A DNA stretch of 64,000 nt from Candidatus Undinarchaeales archaeon (GCA_030753015.1 JASMDC010000003.1:1-64000); one strand, 5' to 3'. Shown: positions 27,101 through 35,466, numbered from the stretch's first letter. Numbers and translations: made by a program. Notes: generated by a model not told the origin, from the letters alone.

Positions 27101-27819
27101 ACTTCTCACGGTCATTCCTCCCTGATACACAGGGGGCTCGAACCATGGACGCACCTCTCGTGCTCACACTCATACTGAATCCCTCAGAGATTGATGATGA
27201 GGTATGGGATATGGACACGAGCTGGAGGTATAATCCAGCCTTCTACGAGATGACGTACGATTATCCTGAACCGAAGGATGCAAAGAAAGCGCATAATATT
27301 GAACAGTATGCCGACAGGATCGGTAATAACTCTCAGTACGAGGGGCTTGGATTCAACATAGGGACGACCGATGTTAGCGCTGGACCCACTATTACTGCAT
27401 ACAAATTTCTGGGAAGTATGCTCGAGAAAGTGGATGCACAGCTTGAGCTTGGACGTAAGATACGTGCTGTGAACGTGGACGGAGTTGCTGGTCTAGTGCT
27501 AGGGACACACTTCCTTAGTGATATCAAAGGGAATATTCGTACGTTCACCAGACAAAAGATCCGATGTATCACATGTAATTCCAAGTACCGTCGCGTTCCT
27601 CTGACCGGCGTATGCACAAGGTGTGGGGGTAAGCTAATACTAACTGTCGCTCCAGGAAGTGTCTCAAAGTATATCGCACCTTCAATGAGGATCGCTGAGA
27701 ATTTCAAGATAACTCCGTATCTCAATCAGCAACTTGAGGTTGCATCAAGACGTCTTTTGTCTATGTTCGGAAAAGAGAAACATCAGCAAGTTGGCCTTGA
27801 TACTTTTCTTTCAAAATAA
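24193..27819 (+). CDS. polC: DNA polymerase D large subunit (DP2), catalytic
   Basis: Protein of 1208 aa, normal for DP2 and with no intein evident. Conserved parts include the N-terminal YFTALERDARQLYEIAEEAR region, YYAGPIRSAGGTANALSVL, YPSRAGGFRLRYGRSRNTG, FCPECKEFTFMANCPTCG and CVRCGQ zinc ribbons, the acidic catalytic segment NADGDEDSISLALDALLNF, TMDAPLVLTLILNPSEID, and a C-terminal zinc site CITCNSKYRRVP ... CTRCGGKL. GTG 24193 is chosen for its GTGA overlap with the preceding tiny ORF; homology proper starts near ATG 24325, the alternative start. The last third of the gene drifts toward AT-rich codons as it approaches the AT-rich island. Confidence 0.95.
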   Translation: MTLSSLNGNGQAILGDDNGPKEKIPVRRVGGVDVNSCTENDASKMDVEVSPRLCAYFTALERDARQLYEIAEEARKKGLDPESQVNIPLARDVAARVEGLISSIYPQLTGSGLAEAIRLLEDEFSKNDERICFHAAERVAREEFCKFESTEQALDAGVRVGVAYNTQGIVTAPLEGIARVKVKKRMDGGEYVAIYYAGPIRSAGGTANALSVLITDFLRSKFGYQSYDPLDNEVERFVTELEDYDSKITNLQFKVSANDIRTMVHHIPVEVSGDATEKLEVLSYKDLERVETNNIRSGVCLTLSCIYGKAFKLLKRIKGNLSGFELEHWIFLEEMMSKGKKEEKTSGSKGVEPSYKYMSELPGGRPVFSYPSRAGGFRLRYGRSRNTGFAACGVHPATMVVTDEFISVGTQLKIEYPGKATVAMPVDGIEGPIVRTSDGSVVRVTSIEQAREVRKDIDKVLFLGDLLIGFGEFATNGKKLLPAGWCEEWWEGLVRESNEEPSTPGSFSEALAISQRLKIPLHPRHTHFYSDLSRDQLSALARWLGTGTIERVPRDHADGGTIIHLRLKHDDAGKDALEIACLPHSVTDGEVVIEGEAEELLVTFGMLDVDRIDPSRLLGILDELRDASALEVINAVSPVMIKPFAPAYIGTRMGRPEKAERRIMKGSPNLLFPVGRDDAGEKKQRSLIKAAQHKTVRVELGKRFCPECKEFTFMANCPTCGALTEQRRVCVRCGQVTKLDMHCEIPTKRSDFYHLPFKELIDAAAGNVGERVPAELKGVLGMSSRSKIPERMEKGILRAKHRVLVNKDGTIRFDGTDCPISHFTPIEIGTTVERLRELGYVEDIHGKTLEHENQVVELLAQDILVSDFRDPDGKIASGADYCTQICNFVDDLLERFYGMPRFYNISCREDLVGHLVITLAPHTSAAIIGRIIGFTPARVYYTHPLLIAARRRNADGDEDSISLALDALLNFSRSFLPDTQGARTMDAPLVLTLILNPSEIDDEVWDMDTSWRYNPAFYEMTYDYPEPKDAKKAHNIEQYADRIGNNSQYEGLGFNIGTTDVSAGPTITAYKFLGSMLEKVDAQLELGRKIRAVNVDGVAGLVLGTHFLSDIKGNIRTFTRQKIRCITCNSKYRRVPLTGVCTRCGGKLILTVAPGSVSKYIAPSMRIAENFKITPYLNQQLEVASRRLLSMFGKEKHQQVGLDTFLSK

Positions 27820-28006
27820 GAAATATTTAGATAATAGATAAAATCAATTTCTGTTAGAATTGACATTATAATTTACTGATATAGTTTCTGATTATATATT
27901 ATATTGACCTTATAATATACTGTTATAGTTACTATACTATAATACTATATGACCATCTAATTTACTGGTAAAACTTATCAATCTTAATTACTTCATTTTT
28001 TTCATT
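27820..28006. repeat. AT-rich stretch with three tandem copies of a 22-bp motif
   Basis: Copies begin at 27861, 27905 and 27950 (period 44-45), consensus TGACMWTMTAATTTACTGRT with AT-rich spacers. The third copy is TGACCATCTAATTTACTGGT. The composition contrasts sharply with the GC-rich host. The same motif occurs inverted at 28636-28682 and twice at 50922-50975. Confidence 0.7.
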
Positions 28007-28459
28007 ATGATTAAAAAGAAACTAGGTAGACGTTTTTCTGATCAAGCATGTACGAACAAGTCATGTAGGAATTTCGCTGTACCAGGACTTGGTAACATAA
28101 TCGGAAATGGCACTTATCAAATCCAAGATGGTATAGTTAGGAAGTTCTTTTGTCGAACATGCAAGAAATCTTTTTGTGATCGAACTAGAACAGCTTTCTA
28201 TGATTTGCGAACTAAGGATAAGATATTCTATGATGCTCTAACACTTATTATCAAAGGCAAGAGCATAAGATCCGTTGCAAATGAGCTCGATACGACACTT
28301 GACACTGTAAGATCTTGGCTCACTCGTGCAGCATCACATCCGGACGATGTGAATTCTACACTTTCAAATCGAACTGGATTTGAGGTCGAGAAGCTCAATG
28401 AACTATGGTCATCAGTACGTGCAAAGCGGTTTTCTGAATGGAAGAGGAGAGATAAATGA
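28007..28459 (+). CDS. IS1-like zinc-ribbon/HTH protein, truncated before the catalytic domain
   Basis: Protein of 150 aa. A zinc ribbon uses Cys 15, 20, 49 and 52 (CTNKSC then CRTC), followed by a helix-turn-helix (IKGKSIRSVANELDTTLDTV). This is the InsA-type N-terminal half of IS1-family transposases. The C-terminus reaches LNELWSSVRAKR, which resembles the beginning of the IS1 InsB catalytic domain (DELWSFV-x-K-K), and then stops. So it is either a decayed transposase or a retained DNA-binding half. AT-rich codon use and flanking inverted 22-bp motifs support a mobile origin. Confidence 0.65.
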   Translation: MIKKKLGRRFSDQACTNKSCRNFAVPGLGNIIGNGTYQIQDGIVRKFFCRTCKKSFCDRTRTAFYDLRTKDKIFYDALTLIIKGKSIRSVANELDTTLDTVRSWLTRAASHPDDVNSTLSNRTGFEVEKLNELWSSVRAKRFSEWKRRDK

Positions 28460-28467
28460 ACCGTTAA

Positions 28468-28584
28468 CTATTTTCCTTTCTTTTTAGCGAAAGCAAGACC
28501 AAGCATGAGTTTTGAGAACACTCCCATTTTATATTCACTGTCAGTCAGACAATACCACGATAACCTTGATATAAACGTTCTCAT
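28468..28584 (-). CDS. Small ORF in AT-rich island, possible remnant
   Basis: 38-aa ORF ending KLMLGLAFAKKKGK. Just to the right (28682-28732, same strand) is a 16-codon ORF ending NFGLALAINKI, and both end shortly before or within repeats. The similar GLAxAxxK endings suggest two decayed copies of one coding end, so this may be a gene fragment rather than a working gene. Not recognised. Confidence 0.25.
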   Translation of the reverse strand: MRTFISRLSWYCLTDSEYKMGVFSKLMLGLAFAKKKGK

Positions 28585-28635
28585 GATAGTAGAGTAGAAT
28601 ATTGTAGGATAATAGAGTAGTATAGTATATAGTAA

Positions 28636-28682
28636 TACCAGTAAATTATAATGTCAATTATATCAGTAAATTAGATGGTCAT
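28636..28682 (-). repeat. Two inverted-orientation copies of the 22-bp motif
   Basis: On the minus strand the copies read TGACCATCTAATTTACTGAT (ending at 28661) and TGACATTATAATTTACTGGT (ending at 28636). Together with the three plus-strand copies at 27861-27971 they flank the IS1-like gene in inverted orientation, like ends of a mobile element. Confidence 0.65.
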
Positions 28683-28741
28683 TATATTTTATTGATAGCT
28701 AAAGCTAATCCGAAATTATCTTTCATTAACATTAATTCACA

Positions 28742-29629
28742 CTAGATTGCTAGTACTCTGCCCGACCTTATCGAGTCGAGTTCTTCCCTCTCATGATCAA
28801 TCTCTTTCACTGATGATTTCTCAGAGTCATCGGTGTGAGCGAACAGGTTCTCTAGATCGAGCTGGAAACTATACTGATTTATTGAGAGGTTGAAACGAAC
28901 ACCGTTCTTCTTCATGTATTTCTCAGCAAAATACGGTTTACTATGATATCGGCTTGTCTCTTCAATCTCTCCCTTGCGTGAGCCCCACCACACTTTCTTG
29001 AAATCCCCTTCCTTGAGATTTACATCAACGTAAGAGAGTATGAGACTATCAGTAAGATGGATTTCTTCCCGCATATAATTCGCTATCTTGACCTCTGACC
29101 ATCCTTCACCTTTCCTCAACTTCATTGCAAGGGCATCGATAGTCTGGTCGATTTTTCTCTCATGAATAACTTTTCCAATCCCTGAACGTTCACCTTTGTC
29201 GAGCATACCGTACGCAACGTCAAGGGCTACCAGCTCCTCCATCCACTCCGATCCATCACGAAGAGCTGCATGAGTGGCTTCATGAGCAAGTATGTAGTCT
29301 ACGATAGCAGCATTCCCTGCATGCTTTGTGTTCACGTAGATTTCAGTTTCGCTCGGTCCGAACCATCCAGGTAGCCGGGTAAGACCGCCAATCCCGTCAT
29401 CGAGCTCAGCGTACCAGAGGTTGTCGGTTGAATAAGTGTAATGGACATCGAAATGTCGGTTGACCTTACCGTAGATCTGCTCACCTTCACGTCTCAGGTC
29501 ATATGTGGAATTGATGCCGTCAGCACATTCAGGTGCGTTGATATACTCACTGATGTGATATTTGAGGTCCTTGACGATCTCATCCGTCTCGATAAAGTCA
29601 ACACCGATGGAGTCGATGAGCTCGTCCAT
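28742..29629 (-). CDS. HExxH zinc metallopeptidase-like protein
   Basis: Soluble 295-aa protein without signal peptide. Residues 116-120 are HEATH, a zinc HExxH motif, within VDYILAHEATHAALRDGSEW, and a downstream EE pair at 131-132 (WMEELVALD) supplies the likely third zinc ligand, as in gluzincin-type peptidases. The remainder is not recognised. The start follows a TATA-like TTTATAAAAAG at about 29663-29673. Codon use is more AT-rich than neighbouring chromosome genes, and it abuts the mobile-looking AT-rich island, so acquisition with that island is possible. Substrate unknown. Confidence 0.7.
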   Translation of the reverse strand: MDELIDSIGVDFIETDEIVKDLKYHISEYINAPECADGINSTYDLRREGEQIYGKVNRHFDVHYTYSTDNLWYAELDDGIGGLTRLPGWFGPSETEIYVNTKHAGNAAIVDYILAHEATHAALRDGSEWMEELVALDVAYGMLDKGERSGIGKVIHERKIDQTIDALAMKLRKGEGWSEVKIANYMREEIHLTDSLILSYVDVNLKEGDFKKVWWGSRKGEIEETSRYHSKPYFAEKYMKKNGVRFNLSINQYSFQLDLENLFAHTDDSEKSSVKEIDHEREELDSIRSGRVLAI

Positions 29630-29725
29630 ACCCTATACCCGAGTTTTCCAAGCATGACCCTCTTTTTATAAACCTATTGGAGGGGCTTCCGGTCACCGCA
29701 TTAATCACGGACAAGAGAAAGATTA

Positions 29726-29962
29726 TCATTTGCCATGCGGGCGAATGTTCTTTGCAACGAGCTCGACGATATCAGCTGCTTGTGCATCGGACCCGGACCG
29801 GGCAATGCCTTGTGAGAGTGCTCCAAGGCACGTTTGACAAGCAGTTGCCACAATCGTCGCACCCGTATCGAGCAGTTCGCTGACGCGCTCATCAGCAATG
29901 GCTTCTGGTGTTTCATTGCGGGTGATCCTCATGCCACCACGAGGCCCCTTGAGATGAGCACC
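29726..29962 (-). pseudogene. C-terminal fragment of a CCG-domain Fe-S oxidoreductase
   Basis: The frame encodes GPRGGMRITRNETPEAIA, VSELLDTGATIVATACQTC and a final ADIVELVAKNI. That is the last third of a CCG (cysteine-rich) domain as in HdrB/GlpC/LdhA-type oxidoreductases (G-G-x-R, then xTACxxCLxxL, then DIAELLA). The N-terminal Fe-S and first CCG parts are absent, and the frame begins at the end of the ABC permease. An internal ATG at 29932 would allow a 68-aa product. It looks like the remnant of a gene deleted at its 5' end. Confidence 0.55.
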
Positions 29963-29972
29963 TGCACTCGCA

Positions 29973-30914
29973 TCAGTGTACCTCTTTATACCGGAAGAGC
30001 AGAATACCCAGTCCGAGAAGGGAGATTGCCAGCAGTCCGCTACTGGCGAACGAGCGTGCAGGGCTGACAAGGTCGTTCCTCGGGAGGGTAGAGAACATGA
30101 GACCTTGGTCCGGGTCCATGAAGGGTTTTGTGACGTCGTACGCCCCTGTGAAAGTTCCCAAGTACATTTGGATCTCTGGCGGGATGCGGATCCCTGCACC
30201 CCCTTCGACAAGTGAGACGAACATGTTCCCAAAGTGATAACCAGCATCTACGTAATGGAGAGAGTACTCCTCATAGAGACCGGACGCCATGGTGAAAGCC
30301 CGCACCTGTACGAATCCGAGGAACGTCACCATAGCAAAGAACCCCAGCCCCATTATGATGAACGCTGTTCGTTTCGTGATGGCCGAAAGAGCGATGGACA
30401 CCGCACCCCAGACGAGGACAACGAAGAGCGAGTACACCAGCAGCATGGGCACCATCCCTAGGAGGAGGCGCAGCACATCGTACTCGAGTTCCATGGTAAG
30501 GAACCACATGTACGGTACAGCTATCAGCGCACCGGTCTGTACCAGCATCATGTAGGCGACGAAGCCTATATAGCGTCCTAGAACGATCTCGTGACGCTCG
30601 ATAGGCTTGGATACCAACAGCAGGAGCGTTCCACCGTTCTCCTCGCCCGAGATGAACCCGGCACAGCTGGAGATGGTGAACATGATGAGTGGTACACCTG
30701 CGACCCAGATGAACAGGATCACGGAAAGGTAACCTGCAAGGATCGTGCCCTGAGTCCCCAAGGGGAGGCTTTCGGTGTCAACGAGACGGTTTTCCTCCGC
30801 GGCACCAGCGAATATGAAAGGGACGAGAAGAACGACGGCAATGTAGAGGAACGTACGTCTGAAGGTGGCCATGTCCTTGAACGTACGCTTGGCGATGACC
30901 GATATTCCGTTCAT
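29973..30914 (-). CDS. ABC-2 type permease of the surface-protein operon
   Basis: Membrane protein of 313 aa with six helices; the first loop carries FISGEENGGTLLLLVSKPIE, the conserved ABC-2 cytoplasmic motif. ATG 30914 overlaps the stop of the ATPase gene (ATGA). It is the third gene of an operon with a giant FG-GAP protein and an ATPase, so it may export or help assemble that surface protein or an associated glycan. Substrate is inference only. Confidence 0.85.
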   Translation of the reverse strand: MNGISVIAKRTFKDMATFRRTFLYIAVVLLVPFIFAGAAEENRLVDTESLPLGTQGTILAGYLSVILFIWVAGVPLIMFTISSCAGFISGEENGGTLLLLVSKPIERHEIVLGRYIGFVAYMMLVQTGALIAVPYMWFLTMELEYDVLRLLLGMVPMLLVYSLFVVLVWGAVSIALSAITKRTAFIIMGLGFFAMVTFLGFVQVRAFTMASGLYEEYSLHYVDAGYHFGNMFVSLVEGGAGIRIPPEIQMYLGTFTGAYDVTKPFMDPDQGLMFSTLPRNDLVSPARSFASSGLLAISLLGLGILLFRYKEVH

Positions 30915-31939
30915 CGTTGATACCCCCCGATTCGCGAGTAATAGTCCGTGACCGATCCGCTGAGCGATTCCTGCCACGCACCATCAATCTCGTCCTGATG
31001 CTGTTCATCCCACCCTTCCCCGATAACGGTCATGAAGATGCTCTCAAGGCTGAACTCCTTGGCGGCGAAGGCATTGAGCGAGAGCCCGTTGTCGGCAAGG
31101 AGCTTGGGCAGTACGAATCGCAGTCTCTCGATGTCAGCTGCCATTATGTTCACCTTATGCTTCTTGTCCAGCCAAACCTTCTCTGCCGACGCCTCTTGGG
31201 AGAGAAGGCTGAAGGCCTGCTGGTTGTCCGACGCATCTAGGATGAAGTGGTTTCCCGCAAACTCCTGCTTCAGGCCATCGATCGAGTTCTCTACCACGGT
31301 CCGCCCGTTGTTGATGATGGTCACTTCATCTGAAACCTTCTCGATCTCGGAGAGGATGTGCGATGATACGAGAACGGTAAGTTCTCTCTCGGTCACAAGT
31401 TCCCGCAGCTTCTTGAGCAGTCCGTACCTGGCGACAGGGTCTAGATTGGACGTTGGCTCGTCGAGGATGAGTATATCGGGTTCATGGATGAGGGCCTGTA
31501 CGAGAGAAAGCTTCTGGCTCATACCGGCTGAGAAGCCCTGGACGCTCCGGTCCTTGGCGTGCCCCAGGTCGAAGGTCTCCAACAGCTCCTCGGCCCGTGA
31601 CCTAGCTCGCCCACCGTCGACTCCACAGATGCGTCCCATGAGCTCGAGATAATCGAGAGCGTTCATATCATAGAACCGGGGGTGCTCGGGAGAATAGCCG
31701 ATGAGGGAACGGGCCCTCACGCTTCCGGCAGGTTGTCCCTTGATGGACGCGGAGCCCTGAGTGGGGCGTATCGCGCCGATGAGCATCTTGATCGTGGTGG
31801 TCTTTCCAGCACCGTTGAGCCCGAGGAATCCGTGGATCGTGCCCTCCTCGACACGGAGGTTCAGGCCGTCCACGGCCCTGAAACGACGCTTCCAGAAACC
31901 GAAATCCTTGGTGAGCCCCTCGGTCTCGATGGCGTGCAT
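30911..31939 (-). CDS. ABC transporter ATP-binding protein
   Basis: Protein of 342 aa: Walker A GLNGAGKTTT, signature FSAGMSQKLSL (degenerate LSGGQ), Walker B ILILDEPTSNLDP and H-loop SSHILSEIE. A roughly 100-residue C-terminal extension follows the ATPase core, ending in SLESIFMTVIGEG plus an extra tail. The start overlaps the stop of the FG-GAP gene (TGATG) and the stop overlaps the permease start (ATGA), so the three genes are translationally coupled. Confidence 0.92.
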   Translation of the reverse strand: MHAIETEGLTKDFGFWKRRFRAVDGLNLRVEEGTIHGFLGLNGAGKTTTIKMLIGAIRPTQGSASIKGQPAGSVRARSLIGYSPEHPRFYDMNALDYLELMGRICGVDGGRARSRAEELLETFDLGHAKDRSVQGFSAGMSQKLSLVQALIHEPDILILDEPTSNLDPVARYGLLKKLRELVTERELTVLVSSHILSEIEKVSDEVTIINNGRTVVENSIDGLKQEFAGNHFILDASDNQQAFSLLSQEASAEKVWLDKKHKVNIMAADIERLRFVLPKLLADNGLSLNAFAAKEFSLESIFMTVIGEGWDEQHQDEIDGAWQESLSGSVTDYYSRIGGYQR

Positions 31940-34900
31940 CAGGCAGCACCCCTAACGTACAGATAGGTGCGTCGCCCCAAGTAGCCTACAATGGAGAGCA
32001 CGATGATGCCGTTGATGAGCCAGTGGGCTAGCACCTTGCGCTTCACTATGACCGAAACGTGGGAGTAGGTGCTCCCACCAAAACCATCGGTCGTCCTGAG
32101 ACTCACCTGGTGGTTTCCGGAGGGGAGATCCAGGAAGGTGCTGGACGAACTGGTCCGGACCACAACGTTCCCGTCCACCAGCACCGAGGTGATGACGTTG
32201 GACTGTTGCTGCCAGGTCAGGTCGAATCCCGCATGGACCTCGTCCCCGTCCGAAGGAGAGGAGATCGGTACATCCCAGTCCGCTCCCACCACGTACACGT
32301 CGCCAGCAGTCGATGTAACTATGATGTCCCGTCCATCGCCCATGTTGAACACGCCCGATCCGCGGATACCTAGTTCGCGTACGATACGACCCGTGGCGAC
32401 GTCGAGAACATAGAGCGTCGGAGACGGTCGCCCGCCCTCGCGCCCCACAAGCGCAGTGAAGGCAAGCTCGCGACGCCCGTCGCCTGTGATGTCGTTGATC
32501 GTGGAAACGGCGACCGCGGGCTGGAACTGGTCGACGTCCTTACGTCCCTTGAATAGATGCACCTTATCGATCTCCTGGCCGGAGACGAGGCTGTAGAACG
32601 TCACGGTGATATCCCTCTGCCACATGGCGGTGGCGACGACGGCCAGTTCGTTCACACCGTCACCGTCCATGTCCTTGACCACCGTGGCGGGCTCGATGTT
32701 ATCGATGCGGAGGGTATCGAGCATCCAGGTCTCCATGGGATGCGGGTACCTCCACCCATCCATGTTGGCACCGGACTGCTTCACGACCAATTCGGGCCCC
32801 TGCGGGCCCCACCGCTTGAACTGCATTAGGTCGTCGGCCCCGTCACCGTCGAGGTCACGGACCCAGCGCCCGCCCCCTGAACCATCATCATCCATGGTGA
32901 GCACGACCTTCCCGAACCGACTGTCAAGGACAATTAGCTGCTCGGGCATGTCCCTGCGGTGTACGCGCACACCGATGTCCGGACGTCCGTCCCCCGTGGC
33001 ATCGTCCACCAGACGGATGTTCTCCTTGTTGAAGTTAGCCTCCTCAGGACTCCAGCGCCACAACGGCCGCCAGCTTCCTGAGCGCTCGCTCTTGAGCACC
33101 AGCACTTCCTTCCAAGAGGCTAGTAAGAGCTCGTCAATACCATCGTTGTTGAAATCGCCCAATGATCGGAGGACGTTCCGGTCATTTTCGAGGAACGACC
33201 ACTCGAGCTTTTTCACGCGGTCTTCCTCCTCCTTACCGTCCTTGAAAGGATCCTGGAAGGACCATGCTTGGTTGGTCCTTGTGAGGAAGGGTTTCCCGGT
33301 CAGTCCGTCGAGGACGTACACCTCGCGCCAGCCGCTCACGAGCACGTCGTCCACATCGTCCCCGTTGAGGTCTGACAGTGTATCGACGGCCACAACCCGC
33401 TTGCAGATCCGCAGGTTCTGCTCCCGCTCCTTGACCTCCTGACGCATGCTCCTTGCCCGTTCCTCGGCATTCCTGAGCTGGTTACGCTCCTCCTCCTCCT
33501 CAGGAGTGCGCTCCCGCTTCCAGTCGAGACGCTTCAGCCGCTCCGAATCGACCCCCAGCCTCTGGTCGATGATCGACGGATCCTTGAAGATATCGTTCCA
33601 TGTCCCATAGTGGGTTCCATCTGCGACAGGAGTGCGCCAGATGTCAGTTCCCGTGGCGCCGGAGATGAGCACGATGCGGGTCCGATCACCGTACTGGTCC
33701 CCCCAATCCCAGTCGCCTGGAGCTTGGACGAACGCAAGGATATCACGCTTCCCGTCCCCGTCCATATCGTCCGTCAGACGCACCTGCTGGAGCGTCAGAC
33801 CCGAGAGCACGTCCTTGATGGGCACCCGATACTCCCAAGCTTGCTCGTGTGTCGCACCGTCCATGACGAAAAGAAGGCGCGAGGAGCCCTGGTCGTTATT
33901 GTCCTGAGGATTCGTACGCTCGGCGGAGAGCGCTAGGAGGTCCGGATTCTCGTCACCTACAAGGTCGGCTGTGAGGTAGGTAAGCCCCGCATAGCGAGGA
34001 TAGCTCCATTGCACCCGTCCGCGCATGTCTAGCATCACCAGATCGGTGCGGTCGGATGCGAGGACCACACCATCGCCGAATGGCAGCACCCACAGCGATG
34101 ACTTGTCAAGGGCGAGCGTCATGTTCGGCTTATAGGGTGCTAGCTCGGTCATGTTGGCAGCCCACAGACGGCTCATACCTGATGTGGTAGGCATCAGCAG
34201 GGTCTCGCCAATAACAGGGAGGCGCTCGACCTGTTGGAGCCCCGCATCGTGCCGGCTCCACAGGGTGTTCCCCCTGCGCGAGGAAAGGGCCACTAACAGG
34301 CGTTTCTTCCCCATGTATCCCTGGCCGTTCTGTTGCTGCTGCTCGCCCCCACCAGGCCAGGTGGCGGCCACGATATCCTCCTGTCCGTCCCCGTCGATGT
34401 CGGGGATGATTGCGATGCGGAGGTTGAAGTAGTTGTCCATGTCAGGGGTGGTGGGGGATAGAGATTGTCCACGCATCCCCCCTTTGTAGTAGCGTGATAG
34501 CATGAGGGCGTCGTACTCGAGCACGGTGGTGTTCCATTCAACTCGCCCCGCTCGACCATTGATGAGGAGCACATTACCATCCTCGGTAGATACTACAAGG
34601 GAGTCACCAAGGGGGACGATGTCCCAAACGCTCCGCGTGACCGTTCCCATTTCGCGGTCCGATCGAGGATCCCGGAGCACCAGGGGTTCAGCGGCACGGA
34701 TCGACCAGAGCTCCTTTCCTGATCGCGCGTCGATGAGATGGACACGTCCATCCTGGCATCCCGCCGCGATGTCCGGCCAGCCATCACCAGATAGATCTTG
34801 CGTGGCGATGATCCTGAACACGTCGTTCGCTGCATCGAACCGCCAAGACAGTTCGCCCGTGATCCCGTTCAACAGGAGCACAGCTGATCCAGAGGCAGCT

Positions 34901-35361
34901 ACGAGGTCCAGAGCACCATCGCCGGTGATATCACCTATGGTTGCCAGATCCCACGTGATGGTCTCGGCATCGGTCCATCGGAGCTGGGGATCGTAGGCCT
35001 CCACGGTTGGTGTATAGCTCCAGTGGACAGCACCCAGTCCGTCAAGCGCAACGATGTTCGGGAACACCTGGTCCCGTGTCGAGTAATAGAATAGGTCGCC
35101 TGCACGTGCGATGTCCGTAACGGCCGAAGAAGCGGCTAGGAACGCGACGCGCTCTCCTGATGCGTCGATGATGTGGACGCCGCTATCGGTCCCAATGGCG
35201 ATGCGGTCGTCCCACGTCTGTAACGTGGTTATGCTCCCTGATAGCCCGCTCGAGATGTGGGCAACAATGTCCTCGCCCGCGGTCACGATGGGGATGGCGA
35301 GCATGATGGTTACGAGCGCGATAGTCGCCCAAAGGGACCCGTGCGTCCAACTCTCGCTCAC
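31939..35361 (-). CDS. Large FG-GAP/beta-propeller surface protein
   Basis: Protein of 1140 aa with an N-terminal signal segment (TIALVTIMLAIPIVTAG), then at least ten D-x-(T/D/N)-GDG-x-x-(D/E)-type calcium loops (GDITGDGALDL, DIDGDGQEDI, DMDGDGKRDI, DLNGDDVDDV, DATGDGRPDI, DMDGDGVNEL, DITGDGRREL). These mark FG-GAP/PQQ-like propeller blades. Around residues 615-655 there is a charged coiled-coil insert. Near the end are an Ig-like segment (SPSDGDEVHAG ... GNHQVSLRTTDGFGG) and a C-terminal helix (LINGIIVLSIVGYLG) with a basic stop. GTG 35361 is chosen over GTG 35382, since the TATA-like CTTTTAAAAAG overlaps the latter. First gene of an ABC-transporter operon. Confidence 0.85.
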   Translation of the reverse strand: MSESWTHGSLWATIALVTIMLAIPIVTAGEDIVAHISSGLSGSITTLQTWDDRIAIGTDSGVHIIDASGERVAFLAASSAVTDIARAGDLFYYSTRDQVFPNIVALDGLGAVHWSYTPTVEAYDPQLRWTDAETITWDLATIGDITGDGALDLVAASGSAVLLLNGITGELSWRFDAANDVFRIIATQDLSGDGWPDIAAGCQDGRVHLIDARSGKELWSIRAAEPLVLRDPRSDREMGTVTRSVWDIVPLGDSLVVSTEDGNVLLINGRAGRVEWNTTVLEYDALMLSRYYKGGMRGQSLSPTTPDMDNYFNLRIAIIPDIDGDGQEDIVAATWPGGGEQQQQNGQGYMGKKRLLVALSSRRGNTLWSRHDAGLQQVERLPVIGETLLMPTTSGMSRLWAANMTELAPYKPNMTLALDKSSLWVLPFGDGVVLASDRTDLVMLDMRGRVQWSYPRYAGLTYLTADLVGDENPDLLALSAERTNPQDNNDQGSSRLLFVMDGATHEQAWEYRVPIKDVLSGLTLQQVRLTDDMDGDGKRDILAFVQAPGDWDWGDQYGDRTRIVLISGATGTDIWRTPVADGTHYGTWNDIFKDPSIIDQRLGVDSERLKRLDWKRERTPEEEEERNQLRNAEERARSMRQEVKEREQNLRICKRVVAVDTLSDLNGDDVDDVLVSGWREVYVLDGLTGKPFLTRTNQAWSFQDPFKDGKEEEDRVKKLEWSFLENDRNVLRSLGDFNNDGIDELLLASWKEVLVLKSERSGSWRPLWRWSPEEANFNKENIRLVDDATGDGRPDIGVRVHRRDMPEQLIVLDSRFGKVVLTMDDDGSGGGRWVRDLDGDGADDLMQFKRWGPQGPELVVKQSGANMDGWRYPHPMETWMLDTLRIDNIEPATVVKDMDGDGVNELAVVATAMWQRDITVTFYSLVSGQEIDKVHLFKGRKDVDQFQPAVAVSTINDITGDGRRELAFTALVGREGGRPSPTLYVLDVATGRIVRELGIRGSGVFNMGDGRDIIVTSTAGDVYVVGADWDVPISSPSDGDEVHAGFDLTWQQQSNVITSVLVDGNVVVRTSSSSTFLDLPSGNHQVSLRTTDGFGGSTYSHVSVIVKRKVLAHWLINGIIVLSIVGYLGRRTYLYVRGAA

Positions 35362-35381
35362 GTCACGTGAGTGCCGCTGCA

Positions 35382-35392
35382 CTTTTAAAAAG
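35382..35392 (-). promoter_or_regulatory. TATA box of the FG-GAP/ABC operon
   Basis: CTTTTAAAAAG (read TTTTTAAAAG on the coding strand), about 26 bases before the leaderless GTG at 35361. Confidence 0.5.
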
Positions 35393-35466
35393 ACTCATAC
35401 GTGCGCTAGCGCCCCTTTTAACTAGCGAACGTCAGCAACGGTGCTGGTGTACGACCCTCTGGCGGC

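Noticed and set aside
27860-27971. CRISPR-like array of three repeats
   Set aside because: Spacing of 44-45 bases with 22-bp imperfect repeats looked array-like, but copies diverge, spacers are low-complexity AT DNA, inverted copies occur elsewhere and no cas genes are present.
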